From: Actinomycetota bacterium
Lineage (GTDB): Bacteria > Actinomycetota > Actinomycetes > Nanopelagicales > Nanopelagicaceae
Length of the DNA: 8,118 nucleotides
Assembly (NCBI GenBank): GCA_009705165.1
Contig: WLCU01000039.1
Coordinates: 1 to 8,118 of the forward strand
Direction of reading: 5' to 3'
The position numbers and the translations under genes are program-made. Below the pieces are notes generated by a model, which did no database searches, was not told where the DNA came from, and was given only the letters and a program-made list of their open reading frames with translations. Below, piece by piece: positions 1 to 8,118 of this stretch (the first letter of the stretch is position 1; every line of letters starts with the position of its first letter).

Positions 1-1
1 A

Positions 2-2035
<2,034 letters not shown>

Positions 2036-2036
<1 letters not shown>

Positions 2037-3070
2037 TGAAAACTATCAATCTAGCCGTAATTGCCGGAGATGGAATCGGACCTGAGGTTGTTGCCGAAGG
2101 CTTGAAGGTTCTAGATGCCGTTGCAAAAAAATATGAAGTTACATTCAACAAAACCTCATATGACCTAGGTGCAGGTTTCTGGCATCGCACCGGGGAAGTC
2201 CTGCCACAAACAATTTTGGATGAAATCGCAACTAAAGATGTAATTCTTCTTGGCGCAGTTGGAGATCCAACAGTTCCATCTGGAGTCTTAGAGCGCGGAC
2301 TATTACTTAAACTTCGCTTTGCTTTTGATCATTACATTAATTTGCGACCAGCTCGTTTGATGCCAGGTGTTACTGGCCCGTTAGCAACTAAATCACCGAT
2401 TGATTTCGTGGTTGTGCGCGAAGGCACCGAAGGTCCATATGTTGGTGCAGGCGGAGTTCTGGCTGAAGGCACAGATGCCGAAATTGCAACTGAAGAAAGT
2501 TTAAACACAAGACGCGGCGCAGAACGTGTAATCCGTGATGCCTTTGAGCGTGCATTAAAACGTGAGCGCAAAAAGCTCACTCTTGTACATAAAAACAACG
2601 TATTAACTCGTGCTGGAGGACTTTGGACTCGCACGTTTAACGAAGTAGCTAAGGAATATCCAACGGTTACGACAGATTATTTACATGTTGATGCCGCATC
2701 TATGTTTTTTGTAACCAATCCTGAACGCTTTGACGTTGTCGTTACTGATAATTTATTTGGGGATATTTTGACTGATATCGCAGCAGCAATCTGCGGCGGA
2801 ATCGGTTTGGCTGCATCTGGAAACATCAATCCAACTGGAAAATATCCTTCAATGTTTGAACCAGTCCATGGTTCTGCGCCAGATATTGCCGGTAAAAACA
2901 TCGCAGATCCAACTGCCACAGTTATGTCTGTTGCCATGATGCTTGATCACTTAGGTTATGGCCAAGCTGCACGCGATGTAGAACGTGCGGTGGCTGCGGA
3001 TTTAGCATCACGTGGTGATTCAAAGCGAAGCACAAGTGAAGTTGGAGATGCGCTAGTAAAAGCGCTATAA
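2036..3070 (+). CDS. leuB: 3-isopropylmalate dehydrogenase
   Basis: LeuB oxidatively decarboxylates 3-isopropylmalate to 2-oxoisocaproate in leucine synthesis, using NAD+ and Mg2+/Mn2+. The 344 residues fit the short actinobacterial form. Visible motifs: GDGIGPEV at 11-18; substrate Arg94, Arg104 and Arg128; Tyr135 in GTEGPY; catalytic Lys186 in VHKNN; metal-site Asp219, Asp243 and Asp247 (VDA and FGDILTD); and [12 protein letters not shown] at 275-286. Asp283 in that last motif occupies the position that gives NAD rather than NADP preference in the family. The ATG overlaps the serA stop by one base (TAATG), and GGTGGAG sits just before it, so translation is probably coupled. Because cimA is in the same operon, this enzyme probably also acts on 3-methylmalate to give 2-oxobutyrate for isoleucine; that second role is inferred from context. 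Confidence 0.96.
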
Positions 3071-3074
3071 GAAA

Positions 3075-4154
3075 ATGAAAATTACGCTTAATCCCAATGC
3101 GAAAGATGATGCAACACGTAATGCATTAGTTGCTGAAGGTGGTTTTGGAAAGCACTACACAGACCACATGATTATCTGCGAGTGGAATGAAAAAGACGGC
3201 TGGGCAGAGCCAGAGTTAATACCTTATGGTCCGCTTTCTTTAGATCCAGCAACTGCCGTTTTCCACTACGGTCAAGAAATTTTCGAAGGCATGAAGGCAT
3301 ATCGCCAACCTGATGGTGGAATTTCACTATTTCGCCCGGAAGCAAATGCAAAGCGATTTAATAACTCTGCTAAGCGTCTGGCTCTACCTGAGATGCCCGT
3401 TGAGTTATTTCTGGAAACTATTCAAACTCTTGTAAAGCAAGATGCCGGTTGGGTTCCAAATAAAGTGGGAGAGTCTTTATATATTCGCCCATTTATGATT
3501 GCAACAGAAGTTGGTTTGGGTGTACGCCCAACTAATAAAGCAACGTACATTCTTATTGCAACACCGGCGGGTGCCTACTTTGACCCCTCAAAAGCCGTCT
3601 CTGTTTGGATTTCAACTGAATATGTACGCGCGGCCCAAGGTGGAACAGGTGAGGCAAAATGCGGTGGAAACTATGCAGCTTCCCTTGTTGCACAAAAAGC
3701 TGCAGCTAAAGAGGGTTGCGATCAAGTTGTTTGGATCGATGCCAAAGAGCGCAAGTGGGTCGAAGAGATGGGTGGCATGAACCTTTACTTCGTAAAGGGC
3801 AAAGGCGCCGATGCAACTGTTATTACTCCAAAATTAACTGGAACATTGCTTCCTGGAATCACTCGCGATTCGATTTTATCTGTCGCCAAAGATCTTGGTT
3901 ATAAAGTTGAAGAAGTAATGCTTTCCGTCGATGATTGGCGTGACGGAGTTGCCTCTGGTGAAATTACAGAGATTTTTGCTTGTGGAACTGCCGCAGTTGT
4001 TTCTCCAGTTGGTTCAGCCAAGAGTGCGATGGGCACTTGGGTGACAGGTGATGGGCAACCCGGAACAATCACAATGCAGATTCGCAACCATTTACTTGGA
4101 ATTCAGCATGGAACAATCGCCGATTCACATGGATGGGTTGAAAAGGTCTGCTAA
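3075..4154 (+). CDS. ilvE: Branched-chain amino acid aminotransferase (PLP fold type IV)
   Basis: IlvE transfers the amino group from glutamate to the 2-oxo acids of valine, leucine and isoleucine, the last step of all three pathways, and works in reverse for catabolism. The 359-residue protein belongs to the longer BCAT group that includes the mycobacterial and eukaryotic enzymes. Key positions: FGKHYTDHM near 24-32; YGQEIFEGMKAYR at 65-77; Arg94 for the PLP phosphate; EYVRA at 182-186; catalytic Lys195 in GEAKCGGNYAAS; Glu231 in EMGGMN, which contacts the pyridine nitrogen; LLPGITRDS at 258-266; and the phosphate-binding ACGTAA at 302-307. The start lies 4 nt after the leuB stop with no clear Shine-Dalgarno sequence, so translation probably depends on ribosomes finishing leuB. 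The conserved N-terminal region begins soon after this ATG, supporting the start. Confidence 0.96.
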   Translation: MKITLNPNAKDDATRNALVAEGGFGKHYTDHMIICEWNEKDGWAEPELIPYGPLSLDPATAVFHYGQEIFEGMKAYRQPDGGISLFRPEANAKRFNNSAKRLALPEMPVELFLETIQTLVKQDAGWVPNKVGESLYIRPFMIATEVGLGVRPTNKATYILIATPAGAYFDPSKAVSVWISTEYVRAAQGGTGEAKCGGNYAASLVAQKAAAKEGCDQVVWIDAKERKWVEEMGGMNLYFVKGKGADATVITPKLTGTLLPGITRDSILSVAKDLGYKVEEVMLSVDDWRDGVASGEITEIFACGTAAVVSPVGSAKSAMGTWVTGDGQPGTITMQIRNHLLGIQHGTIADSHGWVEKVC

Positions 4155-5743
4155 TGCCAGTATCTGATGCATTTCATATTTATGACACCACTTTGCGTGA
4201 TGGCGCACAGCAAGAAGGTTTAAATCTTTCTGTCCATGACAAATTAGCAATAGCCAGACATTTAGATGAACTTGGTGTTGGTTTTATTGAAGGCGGATGG
4301 CCAGGAGCAAATCCGAAAGATACAGAATTTTTCGCCCGTGCGAAAAAAGAATTAACGCTTAAGAATGCAACATTTGTAGCATTTGGTGCAACTCGTCGAC
4401 CAAATGTTAAAGCTGCCGATGATGTTTTGCTTGGAGCGTTGCGAGATTCAGGTGCACCTGCTGTTACTTTGGTTGCAAAAGCTTTTGACCGCCACGTTGA
4501 TTTGGCCCTTAAGACCACTCTTGATGAAAACCTTGAAATGATCCGTGATTCTGTCAGTCACTTAATTCAAGAAGGCCAGCGCGTTTTCCTTGATGCTGAG
4601 CATTTCTTTGATGGTTATCGCAGCAATCGTGCATATGCACTTGAAGTTGTTCGAACTGCTGCCGAAGCTGGGGCCGATGTAATTGCCCTTTGCGATACTA
4701 ACGGTGGCATGTTGCCTGATGAGTTATCACAAGTTGTGCATGATGTTTTAACTGCAAGTTCTGCCCGACTTGGCATCCATTGCCATAACGACACAGGTTG
4801 CGCAGTTGCAAACTCAATGGCAGCAGTTGCCGCAGGTGCAACTCATGTTCAAGGAACGCTTAATGGTTATGGAGAGCGCACCGGAAATGCTGATCTAGTA
4901 ACAATTATTGCAAACTTAGAGTTGAAAAAGCATCAACTTGTTTTGCCTCAAAATGCATTGCGTGAAGCTTTTAGAATTTCACATGCCGTTGCAGAGGTTA
5001 CAAATGTTTCTTCAAGTGCTCGTCAGCCTTATGTAGGAGTTTCGGCTTTTGCGCATAAGGCAGGTTTGCATGCCAGTGCAATCAAAGTGGACCCATCGTT
5101 GTATCAGCATGAGGATCCAGCATCAGTTGGAAACGATATGCGAATGCTTGTTTCTGATATGGCTGGGCGAGCATCAATTGAATTAAAGTCACAAGAACTA
5201 GGTGTAGATCTTGGCGGCGATAAAGAACTCATCGGGCGCATTGTTGATCGCGTAAAAGAAATGGAATCGCGCGGATTTACTTTTGAAGCCGCTGACGCAT
5301 CCTTTGAACTTCTTGTGCATGAAGAAATGACCGGTAAAAGGCCATCATTTTTTACAATCGATCACTGGCTTACAACAGTTGAAAGATCTGAAGATCAAAG
5401 CATTTTGACTAGAGCCGAAATTAAAGTTACCGCCATGGGCAAGCAGATTTCTTGCACTGGAGTCGGAAATGGTCCAGTCAACGCATTTGATAATGCACTT
5501 CGTACGGGATTAAAAACTTTGTACCCAGAATTAGAAGTTCTTGAGCTCACCGATTACAAGGTACGAATTCTCGAAGGGCGCTTGGGAACTGGCGCAGTCA
5601 CTCGCGTTTTAGTTGAAACCAGTGATGGTAAGGGTGAATGGAACACAGTTGGCGTGCACGAAAACGTCATTGCTGCGTCGGCGATGGCACTTGAGGATGC
5701 TGTCACCTTCGGTCTTCTTCGTCAGGGACGCAAACCCGAGTAA
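4154..5743 (+). CDS. cimA: (R)-citramalate synthase (2-isopropylmalate synthase superfamily)
   Basis: CimA condenses pyruvate with acetyl-CoA to (R)-citramalate, the entry to a threonine-independent isoleucine route. The 529-residue protein has a TIM-barrel catalytic domain (about 5-285), a linker, and a C-terminal LeuA-type allosteric dimer domain (about 395-525). Catalytic and metal residues are visible: Arg15-Asp16 in DTTLRDG, HCHND with His209 and His211, NGYGERTGNADL at 237-248, and HKAGLHASAI at 301-310. GGWPGANPKD (47-56) and LDAEHFFDGY (146-155) are typical of the citramalate synthase subgroup, as opposed to true LeuA or homocitrate synthase. The intact regulatory domain suggests feedback, probably by isoleucine or leucine; the effector cannot be read from sequence. 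The ATG overlaps the ilvE stop by one base, with AAAAGG at 4141-4146 as a weak ribosome site. Older databases may call this family alpha-isopropylmalate/homocitrate synthase. Confidence 0.94.
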   Translation: MPVSDAFHIYDTTLRDGAQQEGLNLSVHDKLAIARHLDELGVGFIEGGWPGANPKDTEFFARAKKELTLKNATFVAFGATRRPNVKAADDVLLGALRDSGAPAVTLVAKAFDRHVDLALKTTLDENLEMIRDSVSHLIQEGQRVFLDAEHFFDGYRSNRAYALEVVRTAAEAGADVIALCDTNGGMLPDELSQVVHDVLTASSARLGIHCHNDTGCAVANSMAAVAAGATHVQGTLNGYGERTGNADLVTIIANLELKKHQLVLPQNALREAFRISHAVAEVTNVSSSARQPYVGVSAFAHKAGLHASAIKVDPSLYQHEDPASVGNDMRMLVSDMAGRASIELKSQELGVDLGGDKELIGRIVDRVKEMESRGFTFEAADASFELLVHEEMTGKRPSFFTIDHWLTTVERSEDQSILTRAEIKVTAMGKQISCTGVGNGPVNAFDNALRTGLKTLYPELEVLELTDYKVRILEGRLGTGAVTRVLVETSDGKGEWNTVGVHENVIAASAMALEDAVTFGLLRQGRKPE

Positions 5744-5753
5744 AGTTTGCAAG

Positions 5754-6668
5754 GTGAGCGAATCATTTGAGAAGTTACTTGCCACTTTTCAACGCCACCT
5801 TGAAGTCGAACGTAACCTCTCCGTTCATACAATCCGTGCTTACATGGGGGACTTATCCTCTTTGCTTCAACATCTTGAAGATCTTGGGGTACATGAGTTA
5901 GCCAATTTAGAGTTATCGCATTTGCGTTCGTGGCTTGCCAACCAACAGATAAAGGGTGCATCCCGAACAACTATTTCAAGGCGCGCAGTGTCCGTCAGAT
6001 TATTTACTAAATGGGCTGTAACTCAGAACATTTTAGAAAAAGATGTTTCGGTAACTTTGGCTACACCTAAAGGCCACCGTACTTTGCCTGAAGTCTTAGG
6101 GATTGCAGATGCAAAAACAGCAATGGAATCAATGGCAACTCGCGCCAGCGAAGAAGAAACACCTGTCTCGCTTCGAGATGTAGCGATGGTCGAAATTCTC
6201 TATGCAAGTGGCGCACGTGTTGCCGAGCTCTGTGGACTGGACTTGCAAGATGTTGATTACAACCGCCAAACAATTCGTGTTTTAGGTAAAGGAAATAAAG
6301 AACGCGTTATTCCGATAGGAAACCCTGCAATGCGGGCGCTTCGAAAGTGGTTAGACCACGGTCGCGATCAGGTTGCTAATGCCCAATCTGAAAAAGCGAT
6401 TTTTCTTGGCAGCCGAGGAAAGCGTATTGATCAACGCGCAGTTCGCACTGTTGTGTACGAAGCCTTATCTGCAATTGAAGGTATTGAACGTATGGGTCCA
6501 CACGCACTTCGACATTCTGCAGCTACGCATCTACTTGAAGGTGGCGCAGATCTGCGCACTGTTCAAGAAATTTTAGGTCATGCATCTTTAGCAACTACTC
6601 AGATTTATACTCATGTATCTACTGAACGTTTGCAAAAAGCATTTAAACAGGCGCACCCACGCGCATGA
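5754..6668 (+). CDS. xerC: Tyrosine recombinase XerC
   Basis: XerC is a site-specific recombinase that, with XerD, resolves chromosome dimers at dif next to the terminus. From the GTG at 5754 it is 304 residues, close to the family norm of about 300. The frame is open further upstream to 5613, but that would add 47 unrelated residues inside cimA, so the GTG is preferred. It lies 10 nt after the cimA stop and has no good Shine-Dalgarno sequence. Residues 1-90 form the SAM-like core-binding domain (FQRHLEVERNLSVHTIRAY). Residues 110-300 are the catalytic domain with the full active site: Arg155 (GARVAEL), Lys179 (GKGNKER), His250 and Arg253 (HALRHS), His276 (LGHAS) and nucleophile Tyr285 (QIYTHV). 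In many Actinobacteria xerC lies upstream of rpsB, as here, which favours XerC over XerD or a phage integrase. No attachment site or phage gene is nearby. Confidence 0.92.
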   Translation: MSESFEKLLATFQRHLEVERNLSVHTIRAYMGDLSSLLQHLEDLGVHELANLELSHLRSWLANQQIKGASRTTISRRAVSVRLFTKWAVTQNILEKDVSVTLATPKGHRTLPEVLGIADAKTAMESMATRASEEETPVSLRDVAMVEILYASGARVAELCGLDLQDVDYNRQTIRVLGKGNKERVIPIGNPAMRALRKWLDHGRDQVANAQSEKAIFLGSRGKRIDQRAVRTVVYEALSAIEGIERMGPHALRHSAATHLLEGGADLRTVQEILGHASLATTQIYTHVSTERLQKAFKQAHPRA

Positions 6669-7357
6669 ATAATTCAATAGTAGTAATTCCAACGTACAAC
6701 GAAGTAGACAGTATTGGCGCTTTGCTTGACGAGTTGAACTTACTCGAAGTGGATGTATTAATTATTGACGATGGCTCACCCGATGGAACAGAACAGATTT
6801 GTTTGGCACATGGCGTTGAAGTTATTCAACGTGGCCAAAAACTAGGTCTAGGAAGTGCTTATCGAGTTGGATTTCAAACCGCCCTAGAACGCGGATACAA
6901 AAACATCATCGAAATGGATGCCGATGGGTCCCATCAAGTAAGTGATTTAGTGAAAATGATGCAATGGATTGGTTCGGCTGACTTAATTATTGGTTCTCGT
7001 TGGGTACTTGGCGGACGGATTCAAAACTGGAGCAAGTTTCGCGAGTATCTTTCAAAAGCTGCAAATAGATATGCCAACCTCATGCTTTCTTTACATGTTT
7101 TGGATACAACGGCCGGCTTTCGAATTTATAGCGCACCACTTTTAAACAAAATGCAGATATCAACTATTGCCAGCGAGGGTTATTGCTTTCAAATTGAGAT
7201 GACTCGTAGGGCGATTGCACGTGGAGGGTCGATCAAAGAAGTTCCGATTACCTTTATCGAACGCGAACACGGGGTAAGTAAAATGAGCTTTGCTATTGCC
7301 CTAGAAGCCGTGGTTCGCATCACCGCTTGGGGATTTGCCCGCATAATCGGGCGGTAA
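6665..7357 (+). CDS. Family 2 glycosyltransferase, polyprenol-phosphate mannose synthase type
   Basis: The 230 residues form one GT-A catalytic domain resembling Dpm1 and the synthase half of mycobacterial Ppm1. Those enzymes transfer mannose from GDP-mannose to polyprenyl phosphate on the inner membrane face, making the donor for periplasmic mannosylation. Visible motifs: PTYNE at 9-13; DDGSPDGT at 35-42; metal-binding Asp85-Ala-Asp87 with Gln91; GSR at 110-112; TAGFR at 148-152; and EREHGVSKMS near 199-208, a family-typical stretch ending in Ser-Lys-Met. I see no clear transmembrane segment and no N-acyltransferase domain, so it would be peripheral or need a partner. The ATG overlaps the xerC stop as ATGA, which implies translational coupling, although the two functions are unrelated. 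Sugar specificity cannot be proved from sequence; a related polyprenol-phosphate glucosyl- or GlcNAc-transferase remains possible. Confidence 0.85.
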   Translation: MNNSIVVIPTYNEVDSIGALLDELNLLEVDVLIIDDGSPDGTEQICLAHGVEVIQRGQKLGLGSAYRVGFQTALERGYKNIIEMDADGSHQVSDLVKMMQWIGSADLIIGSRWVLGGRIQNWSKFREYLSKAANRYANLMLSLHVLDTTAGFRIYSAPLLNKMQISTIASEGYCFQIEMTRRAIARGGSIKEVPITFIEREHGVSKMSFAIALEAVVRITAWGFARIIGR

Positions 7358-7360
7358 TTT
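7335..7360 (+). terminator. Possible weak intrinsic terminator at the end of the glycosyltransferase gene
   Basis: GCCCG (7337-7341) pairs with CGGGC (7348-7352) around a 6-nt loop, and two outer T-G pairs can lengthen the stem. The hairpin lies over the stop codon region and is followed only by TAATTT, a poor U tract. A second small GC hairpin, GCCC (7361-7364) with GGGC (7369-7372), comes right after and competes for the same kinds of arms. Termination here would be partial at best. Confidence 0.3.
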
Positions 7361-7377
7361 GCCCCCACGGGCTCAGG

Positions 7378-7383
7378 TAAGAT
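7378..7383 (+). promoter_or_regulatory. Candidate -10 element for rpsB
   Basis: TAAGAT matches TATAAT at four of six places, including the key TAnnnT positions that dominate many actinobacterial housekeeping promoters. No convincing -35 box lies 16-18 bp upstream; TTGCCC at 7359-7364 is only 13 bp away. If used, transcription would start near 7390, directly before the first leader hairpin. A separate promoter for rpsB is expected because its function and likely expression level differ from the upstream genes. Confidence 0.35.
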
Positions 7384-7391
7384 TTGGCCTG

Positions 7392-7418
7392 CACCAGGTT
7401 AGAGAAATTTAACCGGTG
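7392..7418 (+). promoter_or_regulatory. Leader hairpin 1
   Basis: CACC (7392-7395) pairs with GGTG (7415-7418), and GGTTA (7397-7401) with TAACC (7410-7414). This gives nine Watson-Crick pairs interrupted by one bulged A at 7396, with an 8-nt loop. No T tract follows, so it is not an intrinsic terminator. It would be the very 5' end of the transcript if the candidate -10 at 7378 is used. Confidence 0.5.
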
Positions 7419-7462
7419 ACATCTCAGCACTGCGGCGACCATCTGGTCGGTGAATCATCTCG
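7414..7462 (+). repeat. Short imperfect direct repeat, CGGTGA..CATCTC
   Basis: CGGTGACATCTC begins at 7414. CGGTGAATCATCTC begins at 7448, the same motif with two extra bases. A third, weaker copy, CGGTGGATGA, begins at 7474. Copies are spaced 34 and 26 nt apart within the rpsB leader. They might be recurring protein-contact elements or chance in a GC-richer stretch. Confidence 0.4.
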
Positions 7463-7497
7463 GTCCGTTAAATCGGTGGATGAAATTCAGTGCGACG

Positions 7498-7518
7498 GGC
7501 CAGACAAATTGTTTGGCC
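7498..7518 (+). promoter_or_regulatory. Leader hairpin 4
   Basis: GGCCAGAC (7498-7505) pairs with GTTTGGCC (7511-7518), eight pairs including one G-U, closing a 5-nt AAATT loop. The G-U pair preserves the stem where a strict match is lost. No run of T follows. Confidence 0.5.
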
Positions 7519-7530
7519 ATAAACCGAGCA

Positions 7531-7563
7531 GGTTTTCTCTTTGCATGCGTGCAGAGAAAAACC
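7531..7563 (+). promoter_or_regulatory. Leader hairpin 5, next to the rpsB ribosome binding site
   Basis: GGTTTTCTCT (7531-7540) pairs with AGAGAAAA (7553-7560) and CC (7562-7563), with one bulged A at 7561. After a 2-nt TT bulge, the inner GCA/TGC stem closes a TGCG tetraloop. In total there are about 13 pairs, ending 4 nt before the Shine-Dalgarno sequence. No T tract follows, so a translational role is likelier than termination. Confidence 0.55.
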
Positions 7564-7567
7564 TAAG

Positions 7568-7573
7568 AAGGAG
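7568..7573 (+). promoter_or_regulatory. Strong Shine-Dalgarno sequence for rpsB
   Basis: AAGGAG lies 9 nt before the ATG at 7583 and fixes that start. It is by far the best ribosome site in the window, in line with a highly translated ribosomal protein. An ATG at 7575 is only 1 nt away, out of frame and followed by a stop after six codons. Confidence 0.85.
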
Positions 7574-7582
7574 TATGCCGAA

Positions 7583-8118
7583 ATGGCAGTTGTAACAATG
7601 CGCGAGCTCCTCGACAGCGGAGTCCACTTCGGACACCAGACTCGTCGATGGAACCCAAAGATGAAGCGTTTTATTTTCACAGAACGCAATGGCATCTACA
7701 TCATCGATATCCAGCAATCACTTTCATTGATCGACAATGCATATGAGTTCGTTAAGGACACAGTTGCAAAGGGCGGTCATGTGTTGTTCGTTGGAACAAA
7801 GAAGCAAGCACAAGAACCAATCATCGAACAGGCTGCACGCGTTGGTATGCCAACAGTGACCGAGCGCTGGTTAGGTGGAATGCTTACAAACTTCCCAACT
7901 GTGTATAAGCGAATTCAGCGCCTCAAGGAGCTTGAAGCTCTTGAAGAGAAGAACGATTTACTTCTAACAAAGAAGGAACTCCTAGTTCTTCGTCGCGAAC
8001 GCGAAAAACTATTTAAGAACCTTAACGGAATCCGTAACATGACTAAGTTGCCTTCAGCAATCTGGGTTGTTGATACAAAGAAAGAGCACCTAGCTGTACA
8101 GGAAGCTAAGAAGCTTGG
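7583..8118 (+). CDS. rpsB: 30S ribosomal protein S2, N-terminal part (3' end outside window)
   Basis: S2 sits on the back of the small-subunit head-body junction, is among the last proteins to join the 30S, and recruits S1 in many bacteria. The first 178 residues are present; the frame is open to the window edge, and about 80-120 more residues are expected. The start [21 protein letters not shown] matches what I recall of the mycobacterial protein almost residue for residue. Family marks: GVHFGHQT at 13-20, GIYIIDIQQ at 37-45, FVGTKKQAQ at 69-77, WLGGMLTNF at 96-104, the charged coiled-coil hairpin at about 105-155, and [14 protein letters not shown] at 156-169. It is preceded by a structured leader and a strong ribosome site. 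In most bacteria tsf (EF-Ts) follows, but that lies outside the window. Confidence 0.98.
   Translation, partial: MAVVTMRELLDSGVHFGHQTRRWNPKMKRFIFTERNGIYIIDIQQSLSLIDNAYEFVKDTVAKGGHVLFVGTKKQAQEPIIEQAARVGMPTVTERWLGGMLTNFPTVYKRIQRLKELEALEEKNDLLLTKKELLVLRREREKLFKNLNGIRNMTKLPSAIWVVDTKKEHLAVQEAKKL

Larger units (their letters stand above)
7391..7582 (+). promoter_or_regulatory. Structured 5' leader of rpsB
   Basis: This stretch has no credible gene and is unusually rich in inverted repeats. By hand I find stems at 7392-7418, 7436-7449 (CGACC/GGTCG, 4-nt loop), 7451-7489 (a long imperfect stem with CATC/GATG and an inner CCG/CGG), 7498-7518 and 7531-7563, leaving only short single-stranded joints. 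Ribosomal protein operons commonly carry such leaders for autogenous repression, and S2 does this in other bacteria. I do not recognise this fold as a named family. The regulatory role is inferred; the pairings are seen directly. Confidence 0.5.

Noticed and set aside
3654..3671. Cys directly after the catalytic Lys195 of IlvE (AKCGG), where the mycobacterial enzyme has Phe
   Set aside because: This position varies within the family and Cys is common there, so it is not evidence for a changed function.
5613..5753. Longer xerC reading frame starting at an ATG inside cimA, adding 47 residues
   Set aside because: The extra residues read as the out-of-frame 3' end of cimA, rich in Arg and unlike any recombinase N-terminus; the GTG at 5754 gives the normal length and first helix.
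5754..6668. Tyrosine recombinase as the mark of an integrated element
   Set aside because: No tRNA gene, attachment repeat, phage or transposon gene is near; the protein and its place before rpsB fit the housekeeping XerC.
7531..7563. Leader hairpin 5 as an intrinsic terminator
   Set aside because: The stem is followed by TAAGAAGGAG instead of a T run, and it directly precedes the rpsB ribosome site.
7575..7595. Six-codon frame (MPKWQL) starting just after the AAGGAG and overlapping the rpsB start
   Set aside because: The ATG is only 1 nt from the ribosome site, too close for initiation, and the rpsB ATG at 7583 has ideal spacing and an exact family N-terminus.
7468..7717. Two overlapping minus-strand open frames of about 75 codons across the rpsB start
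   Set aside because: They mirror the rpsB coding sequence and its leader, have no ribosome site and resemble no protein I know.

Overview
The window reads as a chromosomal segment of a low-GC actinobacterium, most likely a streamlined freshwater type (Nanopelagicales/acI-like). I infer this from three things. The gene order ilvC-serA-leuB is typical of Actinobacteria. The proteins closely resemble what I remember of the mycobacterial versions: SerA keeps the same catalytic and serine-site residue numbers, and RpsB starts almost identically. Yet the DNA is AT-leaning, with very short or overlapping gene junctions. The genus assignment is an inference; the phylum is fairly secure.

Layout, all on the + strand. 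Positions 1-5743 hold a tightly packed amino-acid operon: the 3' end of ilvC (ketol-acid reductoisomerase), serA (phosphoglycerate dehydrogenase), leuB (3-isopropylmalate dehydrogenase), ilvE (branched-chain aminotransferase) and cimA ((R)-citramalate synthase). Junctions are an 8-nt overlap, a 1-nt TAATG overlap, a 4-nt gap and another 1-nt overlap. After a 10-nt gap come xerC (tyrosine recombinase, 5754-6668) and, overlapping it by 4 nt (ATGA), a family 2 glycosyltransferase resembling polyprenol-phosphate mannose synthase (6665-7357). A 225-bp intergenic region (7358-7582) follows, then the first 178 codons of rpsB (ribosomal protein S2), cut by the window end.

How the genes work together: CimA makes citramalate from pyruvate and acetyl-CoA. 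LeuCD (not in the window) and LeuB can take this to 2-oxobutyrate, so isoleucine can be made without threonine deaminase. LeuB also serves leucine synthesis, IlvC acts in the shared valine/isoleucine branch, and IlvE does the last transamination for all three. SerA starts serine synthesis and has a C-terminal ACT domain for serine feedback. XerC and the glycosyltransferase are unrelated in function and appear to be carried along by tight packing.

I found no mobile element, CRISPR array, tRNA/rRNA gene, defence system or unknown protein family. All the protein genes are ordinary. The part most worth a second look is the rpsB leader. By hand-folding it has at least four hairpins, a repeated CGGTGA motif, and a hairpin ending 4 nt before the Shine-Dalgarno sequence whose 5' arm can alternatively pair with it. 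This suggests autogenous or other post-transcriptional control of S2.
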